In this document: positions 48,478-59,009 of the stretch, one piece after another
How positions within the stretch are numbered: the first letter of the stretch is position 1
Layout: each line of letters begins with the position of its first letter
Origin: an uncultured Phocaeicola sp.
GTDB taxonomy: Bacteria; Bacteroidota; Bacteroidia; Bacteroidales; Bacteroidaceae
DNA length: 64,000 bases
Direction: 5' to 3'
NCBI GenBank assembly: GCA_947581855.1
Contig: CANPVZ010000007.1
Coordinates: 1 to 64,000 of the forward strand
Made by a program: the position numbers and the translations under genes
Notes under the pieces: model-generated
The model's database searches: none
What the model saw: the letters and a program-made list of their open reading frames with translations, nothing else
What the model was told of the DNA's origin: nothing

Positions 48478-49482
48478 TTACTGGCCAATAATATACTCTA
48501 TTTTTTCAAGTTCGGCTGAAGTAAATGTGGTATTCTCTATGGCTTTAAGATTGTCAGACAGTTGTGTTACTGAACTTGCGCCGATGATAACGCTGGTAAC
48601 TAATTCATCTTTTAATAACCACGCTAGTGCCATTTCGGCAAGCGTCTGTCCACGTTGAGCGGCAAGCTCATTCAAAGCCTTTATTCTTTCCAAGGTTTCG
48701 TTCGTTAGGCTTTCTTTCTTTAAAAAGTTATTATGAGCCATACGGGAGTTTTCAGGGATTCCGTTTAAATAACGGTTAGTAAGTAATCCTTGTGCCAGCG
48801 GAGAGAATGCAATGAATCCGGTGCCGTTATCTTTAGCTTGTTGTAAAATCCCTTGTTTCTCCGGTTCACGATGGAACAGATTGTATTTTCCCTGATAGAG
48901 CAGACAATGTACATCTCGTTCTTCCAAATACCGATAAGCTAGGGTCGCTTTTTCTACGGGATATTTCGACAATCCTACATATAAAGCTTTTCCCTGCCGT
49001 ACAATATCGACAAGTGCCTGTAGTGTTTCTTCAAGAGGTGTATCGGGGTCATAGCGGTGAGAATAAAAGATATCGACATATTCGAGGTGCATTCGCTTTA
49101 GGCTTTGGTCGAGGCTGTTAATTAGCGATTTACGGGAACCCCAGTTGCCGTAGGGACCGGGCCACATCTCGTGTCCGGCCTTGGTTGAGATGAACAGTTC
49201 GTCCCGATAGGGCATGAAAGATTTTTTCATGATCAGACCGAATGTTTCTTCGGCGGAACCGAATGACGGACCATAGTTGTTAGCGAGGTCGAAGTGCGTA
49301 ATACCTTGGTCGAAGGCATAGTGTGCCATTGCTTGTGAGTTGGCAAATGGGTTCACATCACCAAAGTTATGCCATAAACCTAGAGATATTTCAGGTAACA
49401 GGATACCGCTTTTTCCACAACGGCGATATTTCATTCCGCTGTTGTATCGTTCCGGTGCGGGAGAATAGACAGGGTTAATCAT
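48478..49482 (-). CDS. Aldo/keto reductase (YghZ / L-glyceraldehyde-3-phosphate reductase-like)
   Basis: 334 aa; 'MKYRRCGKSGILLPEISLGLWHNFGD...GITHFDLANNYGPSFGSAEETFG...DELFISTKAGHEMWPGPYG'. Confidence 0.93.
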   Translation of the reverse strand: MINPVYSPAPERYNSGMKYRRCGKSGILLPEISLGLWHNFGDVNPFANSQAMAHYAFDQGITHFDLANNYGPSFGSAEETFGLIMKKSFMPYRDELFISTKAGHEMWPGPYGNWGSRKSLINSLDQSLKRMHLEYVDIFYSHRYDPDTPLEETLQALVDIVRQGKALYVGLSKYPVEKATLAYRYLEERDVHCLLYQGKYNLFHREPEKQGILQQAKDNGTGFIAFSPLAQGLLTNRYLNGIPENSRMAHNNFLKKESLTNETLERIKALNELAAQRGQTLAEMALAWLLKDELVTSVIIGASSVTQLSDNLKAIENTTFTSAELEKIEYIIGQ

Positions 49483-49632
49483 ATAGTGTGTTATTTTAAG
49501 TTGACAGGTAAACTCTTTTTCAGGTAATTCATTCTCTTCTTCAGCTGATACTTGTTTGATTGAGCATGAAGAAGCGTAAGGATTTGATTATGTTATATGA
49601 AAGAATACCTTTAGGTAGTAATGATGAAAATT

Positions 49633-49676
49633 CTGTCATTCGGAAGTAAAATAAAAGAATTTCTTCCGAATGACAG
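49633..49676 (-). terminator. Hairpin downstream of recA
   Basis: CTGTCATTCGGAAG...CTTCCGAATGACAG (14 bp perfect); minus-strand 3' flank AATTTT. Confidence 0.65.
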
Positions 49677-49690
49677 CATATTAACTGGTT

Positions 49691-50722
49691 TTACATCTTT
49701 TTATCTTTCAGTTTCTCGAAGATAAGTTTTTCTAATTCTTCGGCCAGTTCAGGATTGTCGGCCATGCATTGTTTTGCGGCGTCTCGTCCCTGTCCGATTT
49801 TCGTGTCATTGTAGCTATACCAAGAACCACTCTTTTTGAGAATTCCCAGATCGGCACCTAAATCAATAATTTCACCGGTTCTAGAAATACCTTCTCCAAA
49901 CATGATGTCGAATTCCGCTTTACGGAATGGGGGAGCAACCTTATTTTTCACTACTTTTACTTTCGTTTGCTTGCCAATCACTTCGTCACCATCTTTCAAC
50001 TGTTGCGATCCACGGATGTCCAACCGTACCGAAGCGTAGAACTTCAAAGCGTTACCACCGGTTGTGGTTTCAGGGTTACCGAACATAACTCCGATTTTCT
50101 CACGTAATTGATTAATAAAAATACAAGTTGTTTTGGTCTTGTTGATTGTGGAAGTCAGCTTACGTAAAGCCTGAGACATAAGGCGCGCTTGTAATCCCAC
50201 TTTGTTTTCACCCATATCGCCGTCAATTTCAGCTTTCGGAGTCAGAGCGGCGACAGAATCGATAACAATAATGTCGATTGCAGAGGAACGAATCAACTGC
50301 TCGGCAATCTCCAGAGCTTGTTCGCCATTATCTGGTTGGGAAATCCACAGATTCTCTACGTCTACACCCAATTTTGCAGCGTAAAAACGGTCAAAAGCAT
50401 GTTCGGCATCAATGAATGCGGCAATGCCTCCCGCTTTTTGTGCCTCGGCTATAGCATGGATAGCCAGGGTTGTTTTGCCGGATGATTCCGGGCCATAAAT
50501 CTCGATGACACGTCCACGTGGATAGCCACCTACGCCTAATGCTGCGTTCAGGCCAATTGATCCGGTAGGTATCACTTCCACCTCCTGAATATTCTCGTCG
50601 CCGAGTTTCATGATGGAACCTTTACCAAAACTCTTTTCTATTTTGTCCATAGCCGTTTGAAGCGCTTTTAGCTTATCATTTACGCTTCCCGGTTCTATAT
50701 CGTTATTTTCTTTTTTTGCCAT
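49691..50722 (-). CDS. recA: Recombinase RecA
   Basis: 343 aa; '[24 protein letters not shown]', '[26 protein letters not shown]'. Confidence 0.99.
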   Translation of the reverse strand: MAKKENNDIEPGSVNDKLKALQTAMDKIEKSFGKGSIMKLGDENIQEVEVIPTGSIGLNAALGVGGYPRGRVIEIYGPESSGKTTLAIHAIAEAQKAGGIAAFIDAEHAFDRFYAAKLGVDVENLWISQPDNGEQALEIAEQLIRSSAIDIIVIDSVAALTPKAEIDGDMGENKVGLQARLMSQALRKLTSTINKTKTTCIFINQLREKIGVMFGNPETTTGGNALKFYASVRLDIRGSQQLKDGDEVIGKQTKVKVVKNKVAPPFRKAEFDIMFGEGISRTGEIIDLGADLGILKKSGSWYSYNDTKIGQGRDAAKQCMADNPELAEELEKLIFEKLKDKKM

Positions 50723-50733
50723 ATAATTAATAT

Positions 50734-51180
50734 TTATAAAATTTGTTGAGCATGCTCTTTTGTTTTTATTTCTTTTGGAGTGAAGATACGTTCAATCACG
50801 CCTTCTTCATTGATGATAAAAGTGGTGCGAAATGTGCCCATATACTTGCGTCCGTACATGCTTTTTTCTCCCCACACACCAAACTGTTCCACCAGTTTTT
50901 TATCCGTATCAGCAATTAACGGGAAAGGTAGCTGATTTTTTTCAATGAATTTTTGGTGTGATTTAGCGTTATCTACACTTACTCCAATTACTTCGTATCC
51001 AGCTTTGCGAAGATCACTGTAACCGTCGCGAAAACTACAGGCCTCGGCTGTGCAGCCTGAGGTATTATCTTTAGGATAAAAATAAAGTACCACTTTATGT
51101 CCTTTGTAATTACTGAGACGGATTTCGTTTCCGTTTTCATCAAGCCCGAGTATTTCGGGTGCTTTATCTCCTACTTTCAC
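50734..51180 (-). CDS. bcp: Thioredoxin-dependent thiol peroxidase (BCP family)
   Basis: 148 aa; '[24 protein letters not shown]'. Confidence 0.95.
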   Translation of the reverse strand: MKVGDKAPEILGLDENGNEIRLSNYKGHKVVLYFYPKDNTSGCTAEACSFRDGYSDLRKAGYEVIGVSVDNAKSHQKFIEKNQLPFPLIADTDKKLVEQFGVWGEKSMYGRKYMGTFRTTFIINEEGVIERIFTPKEIKTKEHAQQIL

Positions 51181-51270
51181 TTCTTTATTAAATTAAGGAT
51201 TGAAAGTTGGGAATTGAGAGTAAGTATTTACATGAAGGTCTCTCACTCTACATTCTAAACTTTCAACTGA

Positions 51271-52464
51271 TTAAACTTCTAAATCTTTATCGAACACTTC
51301 ATGCCAGGGCAGTCCTTGCTTGTTTAGTTGTTCCATGAATGGATCCGGATCAAATTCCTCGACATTGAATACACCCGGCTTTTTCCATAAGCCTTTGAGG
51401 AACATCATTGCGCCAATCATGGCAGGAACACCGGTCGTATAGCTTACACCCTGCATGCCTGTTTCTTTATAAGCTGCCTGGTGGCTGCAATTGTTGTATA
51501 TATAATAGGTATGCTCTTTTCCGTCTTTGATACCACGAATACGGCAACCGATTGAAGTTTCCCCTTCATAGTTTTCGCCTAAGTCTTGTGGGTTAGGCAA
51601 TACGGCTTTCAGAAATTGCAACGGAACAATCTTCATACCATTATATTCCACTTCATCAATACGAGCCATGCCGATGTTTTGGATTACTCGTAAATGGGTT
51701 AGGTATTCTTGACCGAAAGTCATCCAGAAACGTGCACGCTTAATTGTCGGATAATTTTTTACCAACGACTCCAGTTCTTCATGATAAAGCAAATATGAAT
51801 CGCGCGGGCCGATATTTGGGTAAGTAAGAGCCTTATGAATCTCTAAAGGCTTGGTTGTTACCCATTCACCGTTCTCGTAATAGCGTCCGTTTTGGGTAAT
51901 CTCCCGGATATTTATTTCCGGATTAAAGTTGGTGGCAAATGCTTTATGGTGGTTTCCCGCATTGCAATCTACAATGTCCAGATAATGTATTTCATCGAAA
52001 TAATGTTTTGCTGCGTATGCTGTATAAATACCGCTTACCCCCGGGTCGAATCCACACCCTAAGATAGCTGTCAATCCAGCTTCTTCGAAACGTTTTTTAT
52101 ACGCCCATTGCCAACTGTATTCAAAGTGTGCTACATCTTTTGGTTCATAGTTAGCTGTATCTAAATAATTAACACCGGTTTTCAAACAAGCCTCCATAAT
52201 GGTGAGGTCCTGATAAGGAAGCGCAACATTGATAACAATTTCCGGCTTGAATTCATTAAACAAAGTTACCAGTTCGTTTACGTTGTCGGCATCCACCTGT
52301 GCTGTACGGATAGACGGGTTGCCAATGGCTTTTACCACAGCGTCGCATTTAGATTTGGTACGACTTGCAATCATTATATCCGTAAACACATCCGGATTTT
52401 GTGCTACTTTATGCGCAACAACTGTTCCTACACCTCCTGCGCCGATAATTAAAACTTTACCCAT
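51271..52464 (-). CDS. Saccharopine dehydrogenase family protein (carboxynorspermidine synthase-like)
   Basis: 397 aa; 'VLIIGAGGVGTVVAHKVAQNPDVF', 'TAILGCGFDPGVSGIYTAYA'. Confidence 0.9.
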   Translation of the reverse strand: MGKVLIIGAGGVGTVVAHKVAQNPDVFTDIMIASRTKSKCDAVVKAIGNPSIRTAQVDADNVNELVTLFNEFKPEIVINVALPYQDLTIMEACLKTGVNYLDTANYEPKDVAHFEYSWQWAYKKRFEEAGLTAILGCGFDPGVSGIYTAYAAKHYFDEIHYLDIVDCNAGNHHKAFATNFNPEINIREITQNGRYYENGEWVTTKPLEIHKALTYPNIGPRDSYLLYHEELESLVKNYPTIKRARFWMTFGQEYLTHLRVIQNIGMARIDEVEYNGMKIVPLQFLKAVLPNPQDLGENYEGETSIGCRIRGIKDGKEHTYYIYNNCSHQAAYKETGMQGVSYTTGVPAMIGAMMFLKGLWKKPGVFNVEEFDPDPFMEQLNKQGLPWHEVFDKDLEV

Positions 52465-52496
52465 TTATTTCAATAACTTGTTTATAAGATTGATGA

Positions 52497-53783
52497 TTAA
52501 TTGATTTCTGCTAATTTGCCATGCTTGAAAGTAAGAATTGAGTGGTCTTCATAGAACCAGTCTTCTCTTGCTTCTTCATGGTTTTTATGTACGCGTAACG
52601 GATTTCCTTTAGCCATACGACATTCGTCAGGGCTCATCCCTAGTTTTATTTCACCTTTGCTGATGAGATCCCATGTCTTATCGTCAATTTTCGGATAACG
52701 GGAACGTAAGTTCCCTTGGCCGAAGACATCGGTAAAGAAGTTTTCATGTTCTCCGGCAATATCTCCGGCTACACTTGATCGTTTAAACGTGATTTCCTTT
52801 GTGTAAGTGTTTCCTTCCAAGTCAAGTAGAGTCATCTTGACATAAGGTGAGTTATTGATGGCTTCAATGTCTTTAATAACAAACTGTTTGTAACGGTTGA
52901 TGCGTTTTGGACCTTTCTCACTGTTCATATCGCAGTTTTCTTTTGCATACACATCTTTTCCTGCATATTGTTCCATCAGGTTTTCCTGTACACTTTTGTT
53001 TGCATCATTCAGAGCAAAAGAATTAGGAAACCACATGGGTTTTAGGTCCATAATAAATTCTGTATCTACCATGCCGCTGTTCGTTTTAGAAATAGCCACA
53101 GATTGATAGAATTCTCGTCCCTTATCATCTTTTACTACTATTTTTACAGGGAAAGAACGGCTTCCCACTCCTATACCTGTCACTGTTACTTTTGTATTGT
53201 TAGGAATTTCTATTTCTTTATAACCTCCAGCAGCATTGTTTTCGTCTACGCGATATTTTTCGGCACGGGTGTAAAAAGTTTGTCCGATAAGCAGATTCTT
53301 AGCAATATCTACATCGCCTAAGAAAGCCAACGTGTTGATTCCCGCCTTTGGTTTGGAGCAATAGTCGCCTAACGACGTGTTTTTCACTTCATGATAATAC
53401 GTTTTGTTTTCGCAATCGAACATGAAATGCAGATATCCTTGTTCTGTTTCTTCTACACCAAGATATTCGAATATTTTGTATTTCAAGTCACCGCTACTTA
53501 CATTTTTTCCTGTTTCCTTTGATTTAAAGGTGGGGATAATTAAGTCTTTCCGTTCGGGAAGAACCATGAATTTCATGCCTGGTTGCCAATCACACAGGCT
53601 GTAATAACGGAAGTTGGCGTTAATAAAATCTTCTTCCGGTGTCGTAGTGGATTCTTTGTTTTGTTCCGTAGATGCTGCTTGTTGAGTTTTTACAAAATAA
53701 TCATTTTGTGCCGAAACTGTCAGGGTGTTGAATAAAAGAATAGTAGAAGCTAATAAGAAAGTTGTTTTCATATCTGCGTTCAA
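52497..53783 (-). CDS. Hypothetical secreted protein
   Basis: 428 aa; signal peptide 'TTFLLASTILLFNTLTVSAQ'; no recognised family. Confidence 0.75.
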   Translation of the reverse strand: MNADMKTTFLLASTILLFNTLTVSAQNDYFVKTQQAASTEQNKESTTTPEEDFINANFRYYSLCDWQPGMKFMVLPERKDLIIPTFKSKETGKNVSSGDLKYKIFEYLGVEETEQGYLHFMFDCENKTYYHEVKNTSLGDYCSKPKAGINTLAFLGDVDIAKNLLIGQTFYTRAEKYRVDENNAAGGYKEIEIPNNTKVTVTGIGVGSRSFPVKIVVKDDKGREFYQSVAISKTNSGMVDTEFIMDLKPMWFPNSFALNDANKSVQENLMEQYAGKDVYAKENCDMNSEKGPKRINRYKQFVIKDIEAINNSPYVKMTLLDLEGNTYTKEITFKRSSVAGDIAGEHENFFTDVFGQGNLRSRYPKIDDKTWDLISKGEIKLGMSPDECRMAKGNPLRVHKNHEEAREDWFYEDHSILTFKHGKLAEIN

Positions 53784-53907
53784 TTAATATTAAGTTTATA
53801 CTACAAAGATACTGCTTTTTTTCAAGACGTGGTAAATAATTCCTCTTTTTTTCTATGGACATTAGAGGAAAAATCAAAGATACGCGTTAATCTGCGTTAA
53901 TCCATGT

Positions 53908-53936
53908 TTGAAATTGTAGAATATAGCCTACCTTTG
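53908..53936 (+). promoter_or_regulatory. Bacteroides-type promoter for the META-domain gene
   Basis: TTG 53908-53910, 18 nt spacer, TACCTTTG 53929-53936. Confidence 0.5.
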
Positions 53937-53980
53937 CACCTCTTTATTTGTTTATTAGCAGAACTAAAATAATTTGAAAG

Positions 53981-54409
53981 ATGAAAAAAGTTACTTTACT
54001 CTTATCGATTGTAGCCTCTTTTGTAATAGCTGCATGTTCTTCAAGTAAAAATAGCGCTTCGTCAGTTGCTTTAACTGGTGAATGGGATATTGTTGCTGTA
54101 AACGGCACTGCTATAGATACTTCAAAAGTTGAGCAGGCGCCTTTTATCGGTTTCGACAGAGCAGAGAATCGTATTTATGGTAGCGCAAGTTGTAACCGTT
54201 TTTTTGCTGGTTTAAAGCTTGATTCGGTTAAATCGGAAATTAGTTTCGGAAATGCCGGTGCAACTCGTATGATGTGCCCTCATATGGAAACCGAAGATGC
54301 AATTCTTGCAGCCTTGGATAAGATTGTTAAGTATAAAGTGCTTAGCAATGGAGAGGTAAATATGTGTGATGCTGCCGGTCAGTCTCTGTTACTTATTCGT
54401 AAGAAATAG
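53981..54409 (+). CDS. META domain (HslJ-like) lipoprotein
   Basis: 142 aa; lipobox 'IAACSSSK', 'LTGEWDIVAVNGTAID', 'IYGSASCNRFFAGLKLD', 'TRMMCPHMETEDAILAAL'. Confidence 0.9.
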   Translation: MKKVTLLLSIVASFVIAACSSSKNSASSVALTGEWDIVAVNGTAIDTSKVEQAPFIGFDRAENRIYGSASCNRFFAGLKLDSVKSEISFGNAGATRMMCPHMETEDAILAALDKIVKYKVLSNGEVNMCDAAGQSLLLIRKK

Positions 54410-54503
54410 AAACAATTATTTCGGCTATTCTTTTTTCCCAGTTAGAAAGACTTTAAAAACTGATATCTGACAGGAAATAATAAATGCCTTTGCGCTTTTT
54501 CCG

Positions 54504-54573
54504 ACATACAGGCGGATAAGACTGTTTGAAAATCGATGAGATGGTTTGAAAATAGTTTTATCCGCCTGTATGT
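54504..54573. repeat. 16-bp perfect inverted repeat enclosing two GTTTGAAAAT direct repeats
   Basis: ACATACAGGCGGATAA...TTATCCGCCTGTATGT. Confidence 0.85.
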
Positions 54574-54901
54574 ATAATTAGTCGTCGTGTGAGTGAGGGA
54601 TATGGTCATAAGCATACGAATCGAGGCTACTTTTGCATAGCTTTTTGATTATAGATTTTTCGGCTGGAAGCTTTCTGATTATTTAATTCGGTTCACAAGA
54701 ATAAGTAATGATATTACACAACTATAAGTAATCATCATTCTATCCGACTTTTTCTGAATCTGCTGAAGAATTCCTCCCGTACGTTCAGAGCCGTTTGTTT
54801 ATTTCATGACTTATTTTATATGAGGTCCTTCTATTTTTTATTCTTAATATGTTTTATTTCAGTTTTTTTATGTATGTTTGTCGGGACAAAATGGAATAAG
54901 T

Positions 54902-56182
54902 ATGAATTTGAAAATCCGGCTTATTATAATGAACTTCCTGCAATTCGCTGTATGGGGTGCTTATCTGACCTCAATGGGAAGTTATTTAGTGAATGTAAAT
55001 TTGGCTGAAAGTATCGGCTGGTTTTATGCTATGCAAGGTGTCGTTTCCATGTTTATGCCGGCATTGATAGGAATTGTAGCCGATAGATGGGTACCCGCCC
55101 AACGAATGCTTGGCTTATGCCACTTATTAGCAGGGTTGTTTATGGCAGGTGCTGCGTATTACGGTTTAACTTCGGGCAGTGAAGTGGATTTTTCCATTTT
55201 ATTCTCTTTATATTCGTTTAGTGTAGCTTTTTACATGCCTACTTTGGCTTTATCTAATTCAGTTGCCTATTCTGCCTTGGAGGGAGCGGGCATGGACACT
55301 ATAAAACATTTTCCTCCTATTCGGGTATTTGGGACTATCGGTTTTATTTGTTCTATGCTTTTTGTCGATGGTATGGGCTTTCAGACAACTTATTCCCAGT
55401 TTTTTGTTTCTGCCGCATTAAGTATCGTGCTTGCTGTTTATGCACAGACTCTGCCGAATTGTCCGGTAGATCATTCAAATCGGAAGAAGTCGTTGGTGGA
55501 GGCTTTAGGACTTCGGGCTTTTACTCTGTTTAAACAAAAAAAGATGGCTCTATTTTTCATATTTTCTATGCTATTGGGTGTGTCTTTACAAATAACCAAC
55601 GGATTCGCGAATCCATTTATTACTAGTTTTAAAGGAATTGCCGAATATGCTGATACGTTTGGAGCAAATCATGCTAATGCGCTGATTTCGCTTTCTCAAA
55701 TGTCTGAAACTCTTTGTATCTTGCTTATTCCATTCTTTTTACGTCGTTTTGGTATTAAGAAAGTGATGCTCATTGCCATGTTGGCGTGGGTAGGGCGTTT
55801 TGCTTTCTTCGGGTTAGGTAATCCTGGTTCCGGAGTGTGGTTGTTTGTACTTTCTATGATTGTGTACGGTGTAGCGTTTGACTTTTTTAATGTTTCCGGT
55901 TCGTTGTTTGTGGATAAGGAAACTGATCCGTCCATACGTTCGAGTGCGCAGGGATTGTTCATGATTATGACTAACGGTTTGGGGGCTACTATTGGAACAT
56001 TAAGTGCGCAGGCTGTAGTCAGCCATTTCACTTATTCGATAGAATATAATGGAAACTTTTATACGGTGGGCGATTGGAGTACAGTGTGGTATATATTTGC
56101 AGCGTATGCATTGATAGTTGCTATTTTGTTTGCCCTAATGTTTAAGTATAAACATGTGCCGATACCGGAAAAAAAAGATTAA
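54902..56182 (+). CDS. MFS nucleoside permease (NupG-like)
   Basis: ORF 54878-56182, start probably 54902 (MNLKIRLIIMNFLQFAVWGAYLTSMGSYL); 'DKETDPSIRSSAQGLFMIMTNGLGATIG'. Confidence 0.88.
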   Translation: MNLKIRLIIMNFLQFAVWGAYLTSMGSYLVNVNLAESIGWFYAMQGVVSMFMPALIGIVADRWVPAQRMLGLCHLLAGLFMAGAAYYGLTSGSEVDFSILFSLYSFSVAFYMPTLALSNSVAYSALEGAGMDTIKHFPPIRVFGTIGFICSMLFVDGMGFQTTYSQFFVSAALSIVLAVYAQTLPNCPVDHSNRKKSLVEALGLRAFTLFKQKKMALFFIFSMLLGVSLQITNGFANPFITSFKGIAEYADTFGANHANALISLSQMSETLCILLIPFFLRRFGIKKVMLIAMLAWVGRFAFFGLGNPGSGVWLFVLSMIVYGVAFDFFNVSGSLFVDKETDPSIRSSAQGLFMIMTNGLGATIGTLSAQAVVSHFTYSIEYNGNFYTVGDWSTVWYIFAAYALIVAILFALMFKYKHVPIPEKKD

Positions 56183-56887
56183 ATGCATTTATTTTATACT
56201 CCCGATATAGTCGTTAAAAAGGAACTTCCTGAAGAAGAAGCCGCCCATTGTGTAAGAGTATTGCGTTTGTCGCAAGGCGATGAAATACTTCTCACTGATG
56301 GCTTTGGTTGTTTCTATAAAGCTGAAATTACAAATATTAGTGGGAAACGATGTTTGTTTGAGGTGAAAGAGTGCGTACCTCAAGCTCCTTTATGGACAGG
56401 GCATTTACACATAGCTATGGCTCCCACTAAAAATATGGATCGTACGGAATGGTTTGCTGAGAAGGCAACAGAAATAGGGTTGGATGAACTCACTTTTTTG
56501 AATTGTCGCTTTTCCGAACGTAAAGTAATTAAAACCGAACGGATTGAAAAAATATTGGTGTCGGCTATGAAGCAGTCACTGAAAGCACGTAAACCGATAT
56601 TAAATGAAATGACGGATTTCGACAGGTTTATATCATATGAAAGAAAAGGGCAGAAGTTTATAGCGCATTGTTATGAAGGAGAGAAGCCTTTATTAAAAAA
56701 TGTATTGAATCCTGGCGAGGATGCGCTGGTACTGATTGGTCCGGAAGGAGATTTTAGTCGGGAAGAAGTAGAGAAAGCCATTGCTTTCGGTTTCCGTTCC
56801 GTTAGTTTAGGGAAATCCCGATTGCGTACTGAAACAGCGGCTTTAGCGGCTTGTCATATATTGAACTTAACTAATCAAATAGAATAA
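56183..56887 (+). CDS. rsmE: 16S rRNA (uracil1498-N3)-methyltransferase
   Basis: 234 aa; 'APTKNMDRTEWFAEKATEIGLDELTFLNCRFSERKV', 'LIGPEGDFSREEVEKA', 'SLGKSRLRTETAALAA'. Confidence 0.95.
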   Translation: MHLFYTPDIVVKKELPEEEAAHCVRVLRLSQGDEILLTDGFGCFYKAEITNISGKRCLFEVKECVPQAPLWTGHLHIAMAPTKNMDRTEWFAEKATEIGLDELTFLNCRFSERKVIKTERIEKILVSAMKQSLKARKPILNEMTDFDRFISYERKGQKFIAHCYEGEKPLLKNVLNPGEDALVLIGPEGDFSREEVEKAIAFGFRSVSLGKSRLRTETAALAACHILNLTNQIE

Positions 56888-56890
56888 ATT

Positions 56891-58372
56891 ATGAAAAAAG
56901 GATTGGGCGTATGGCTGTGTTCGATAATTTTGTTACTGATAACTTCATGTGGCAAGAAGAATGATTACCGTATGGTAATACCCGCAGATGCCGGTATTGT
57001 GATGGGGATTGATTCTAAATCGATTACTAAAAAAGCAGGTGTAAATGGAGAGGCAGAACGGGCAAATATTGAGGCGTTTCTGAAGAATAAAGTAGATTCC
57101 TCTTTGTATAGTTATGCTTTAGAATTAATGAAGAATCCGGATGAGTCAGGATTAGATTTCTCTAAACTGATATATGCCTATTTTACTTCTGCGGGAGAAG
57201 TGGGTCTGATTGTGAAAGTAAATGATGAGAAAAAGCTGAAAGTTTTATTCGATAAATTGAGTGAAGAAAAAGTATGCCCGGCTCTCGAAATGAAAAATGG
57301 AGTATATTATGTTTCTTTGGATAAAGAGGTTGTGGCTGCATTCAACGAATCGGCTCTCTTATTGGTTGGAAATCTTCGAAAAGATGCTTCATTAGTAGAA
57401 CGAGGTATTGCTTTGTTAAATCAGAAAGAAGAACAAAGTTTTTTATCTAAAAAAGAGCAAGTTGCGGCATTTGAAGCTTTGAGGGGCGATGTGACGGCTG
57501 TGTTTTCGCTTGGGACTATGGTGCCTCCTGAGATGATGGCTATGGTAAAAGGAGTGATACCTGAAAATGTTTTCTTATCTGATCTTTCCATGTTAATGAC
57601 GTGTCAGTTTGAAAAAGGCAAGATTACGGCACAATTGGAAGGGCTTTATCTAACCGAGGCAGCTAAAGAGTGGGCGAGGAAAAGTGAGGAAATGACTATG
57701 CCTTTAAAAGGAATTTTTATGCCTAAAGATAATCAGATAGTGTGGGCCGGTTTTGGCGTGAAAGGAGAAAAACTATTTGATATGTTAATGGAATATCCTC
57801 AGTATGCCCAGCAAATGAAGCCAATGGAACCCATTCTTCGTAAGATGTTTGCTGCTATAGAAGGAGATTTATCTTTATTGATGCCAAGTACGTTGGGTGG
57901 TATGGAAATGACAGTGAACGTAGAATTGAAAAAAGGGGAAGGAATCGGATTCCTTGAAACTTTAAGCGGGTTGATGCAAGGCACGGGTATGCCTGTAGTG
58001 GTAGCTGGAGATAAAGAATATAGCATGGCGATACCTATGATGGGAGAGATTACTTTCGGATTAAAGGGAGAAAATCAGTTCTATTTGGGCATAAAGAGTC
58101 CGAATGTACAGGTAATGGAAACATCTCCGGCGAATTGGCTGGATGATATGAAAGGTAATCGTTTGTATTATCGCTTTGATGTACAGGCCTTGGCTAAAAA
58201 CATAACTCCATTAATGGATATGCAAGAAAATGTAGCATTTATGAGATTGTTCGATTATATTTGTATAAAGGCCCTTGATTATCCCAAAATAACTATGGAG
58301 GTCGTGTTGGAAAATCAAGAAGAAAACGTATTGAAACAAATTGTAGATTTAGCTAAATCGTTGAATGAATAA
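56891..58372 (+). CDS. DUF4836 family lipoprotein
   Basis: 493 aa; lipobox 'LLLITSCGKK', 'YRMVIPADAGIVMGIDSKSITKKAG'. Confidence 0.85.
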   Translation: MKKGLGVWLCSIILLLITSCGKKNDYRMVIPADAGIVMGIDSKSITKKAGVNGEAERANIEAFLKNKVDSSLYSYALELMKNPDESGLDFSKLIYAYFTSAGEVGLIVKVNDEKKLKVLFDKLSEEKVCPALEMKNGVYYVSLDKEVVAAFNESALLLVGNLRKDASLVERGIALLNQKEEQSFLSKKEQVAAFEALRGDVTAVFSLGTMVPPEMMAMVKGVIPENVFLSDLSMLMTCQFEKGKITAQLEGLYLTEAAKEWARKSEEMTMPLKGIFMPKDNQIVWAGFGVKGEKLFDMLMEYPQYAQQMKPMEPILRKMFAAIEGDLSLLMPSTLGGMEMTVNVELKKGEGIGFLETLSGLMQGTGMPVVVAGDKEYSMAIPMMGEITFGLKGENQFYLGIKSPNVQVMETSPANWLDDMKGNRLYYRFDVQALAKNITPLMDMQENVAFMRLFDYICIKALDYPKITMEVVLENQEENVLKQIVDLAKSLNE

Positions 58373-59009
58373 TATTACCTTACGGCAAACCCTTCCTGAG
58401 GTGTTTGCGGGTCGCAATGAAGTGCATTCCGAGGTGTGGCATCAAACGGTAGAATGGTGTAAAGGGGAGATTTATCTGGTGGAGGCTCAGTCGGGCACAG
58501 GTAAGTCCTCCCTTTGTAGCTATATTTACGGCTATCGAAACGATTATCAGGGTATTATCGATTTTGACGGAGAAAATATACGCCATAACACAGTGAAGCA
58601 ATGGGTAGAACTGCGTAGACATTCGCTGAGCATGATGTTTCAGGAACTTCGTCTTTTTACGGAGTTAACGGTTTGGGAAAACATTCAGTTGAAGAATCAG
58701 TTGACTCATCATTTGTCTAAGAAACAGGTAGAAGAGTATCTGGAACAGTTAGGTATAGCTGAGAAAAGAAATATTCTAGTGGCGCATATTTCTTTCGGAC
58801 AACAACAACGGGTGGCTTTATTAAGAGCTTTATGCCAGCCGTTCGATTATATCTTTCTGGATGAGCCGGTGAGTCATCTTGATAAAAAGAATGCTGAGAT
58901 TATGGCTGAGATACTGATGGCAGAAGTAAAGAAACAAGGGGCAGGTGTAATAGTGACATCTATTGGAAGTCGGCTGGACTTACCCTATACAAAAACATTT
59001 CGGTTATGA
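58365..59009 (+). CDS. ABC transporter ATP-binding protein
   Basis: 214 aa; Walker A 'AQSGTGKSSLCSY', signature 'ISFGQQQRVALLRAL', Walker B 'DYIFLDEPVSHLD'. Confidence 0.93.
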   Translation: MNNITLRQTLPEVFAGRNEVHSEVWHQTVEWCKGEIYLVEAQSGTGKSSLCSYIYGYRNDYQGIIDFDGENIRHNTVKQWVELRRHSLSMMFQELRLFTELTVWENIQLKNQLTHHLSKKQVEEYLEQLGIAEKRNILVAHISFGQQQRVALLRALCQPFDYIFLDEPVSHLDKKNAEIMAEILMAEVKKQGAGVIVTSIGSRLDLPYTKTFRL

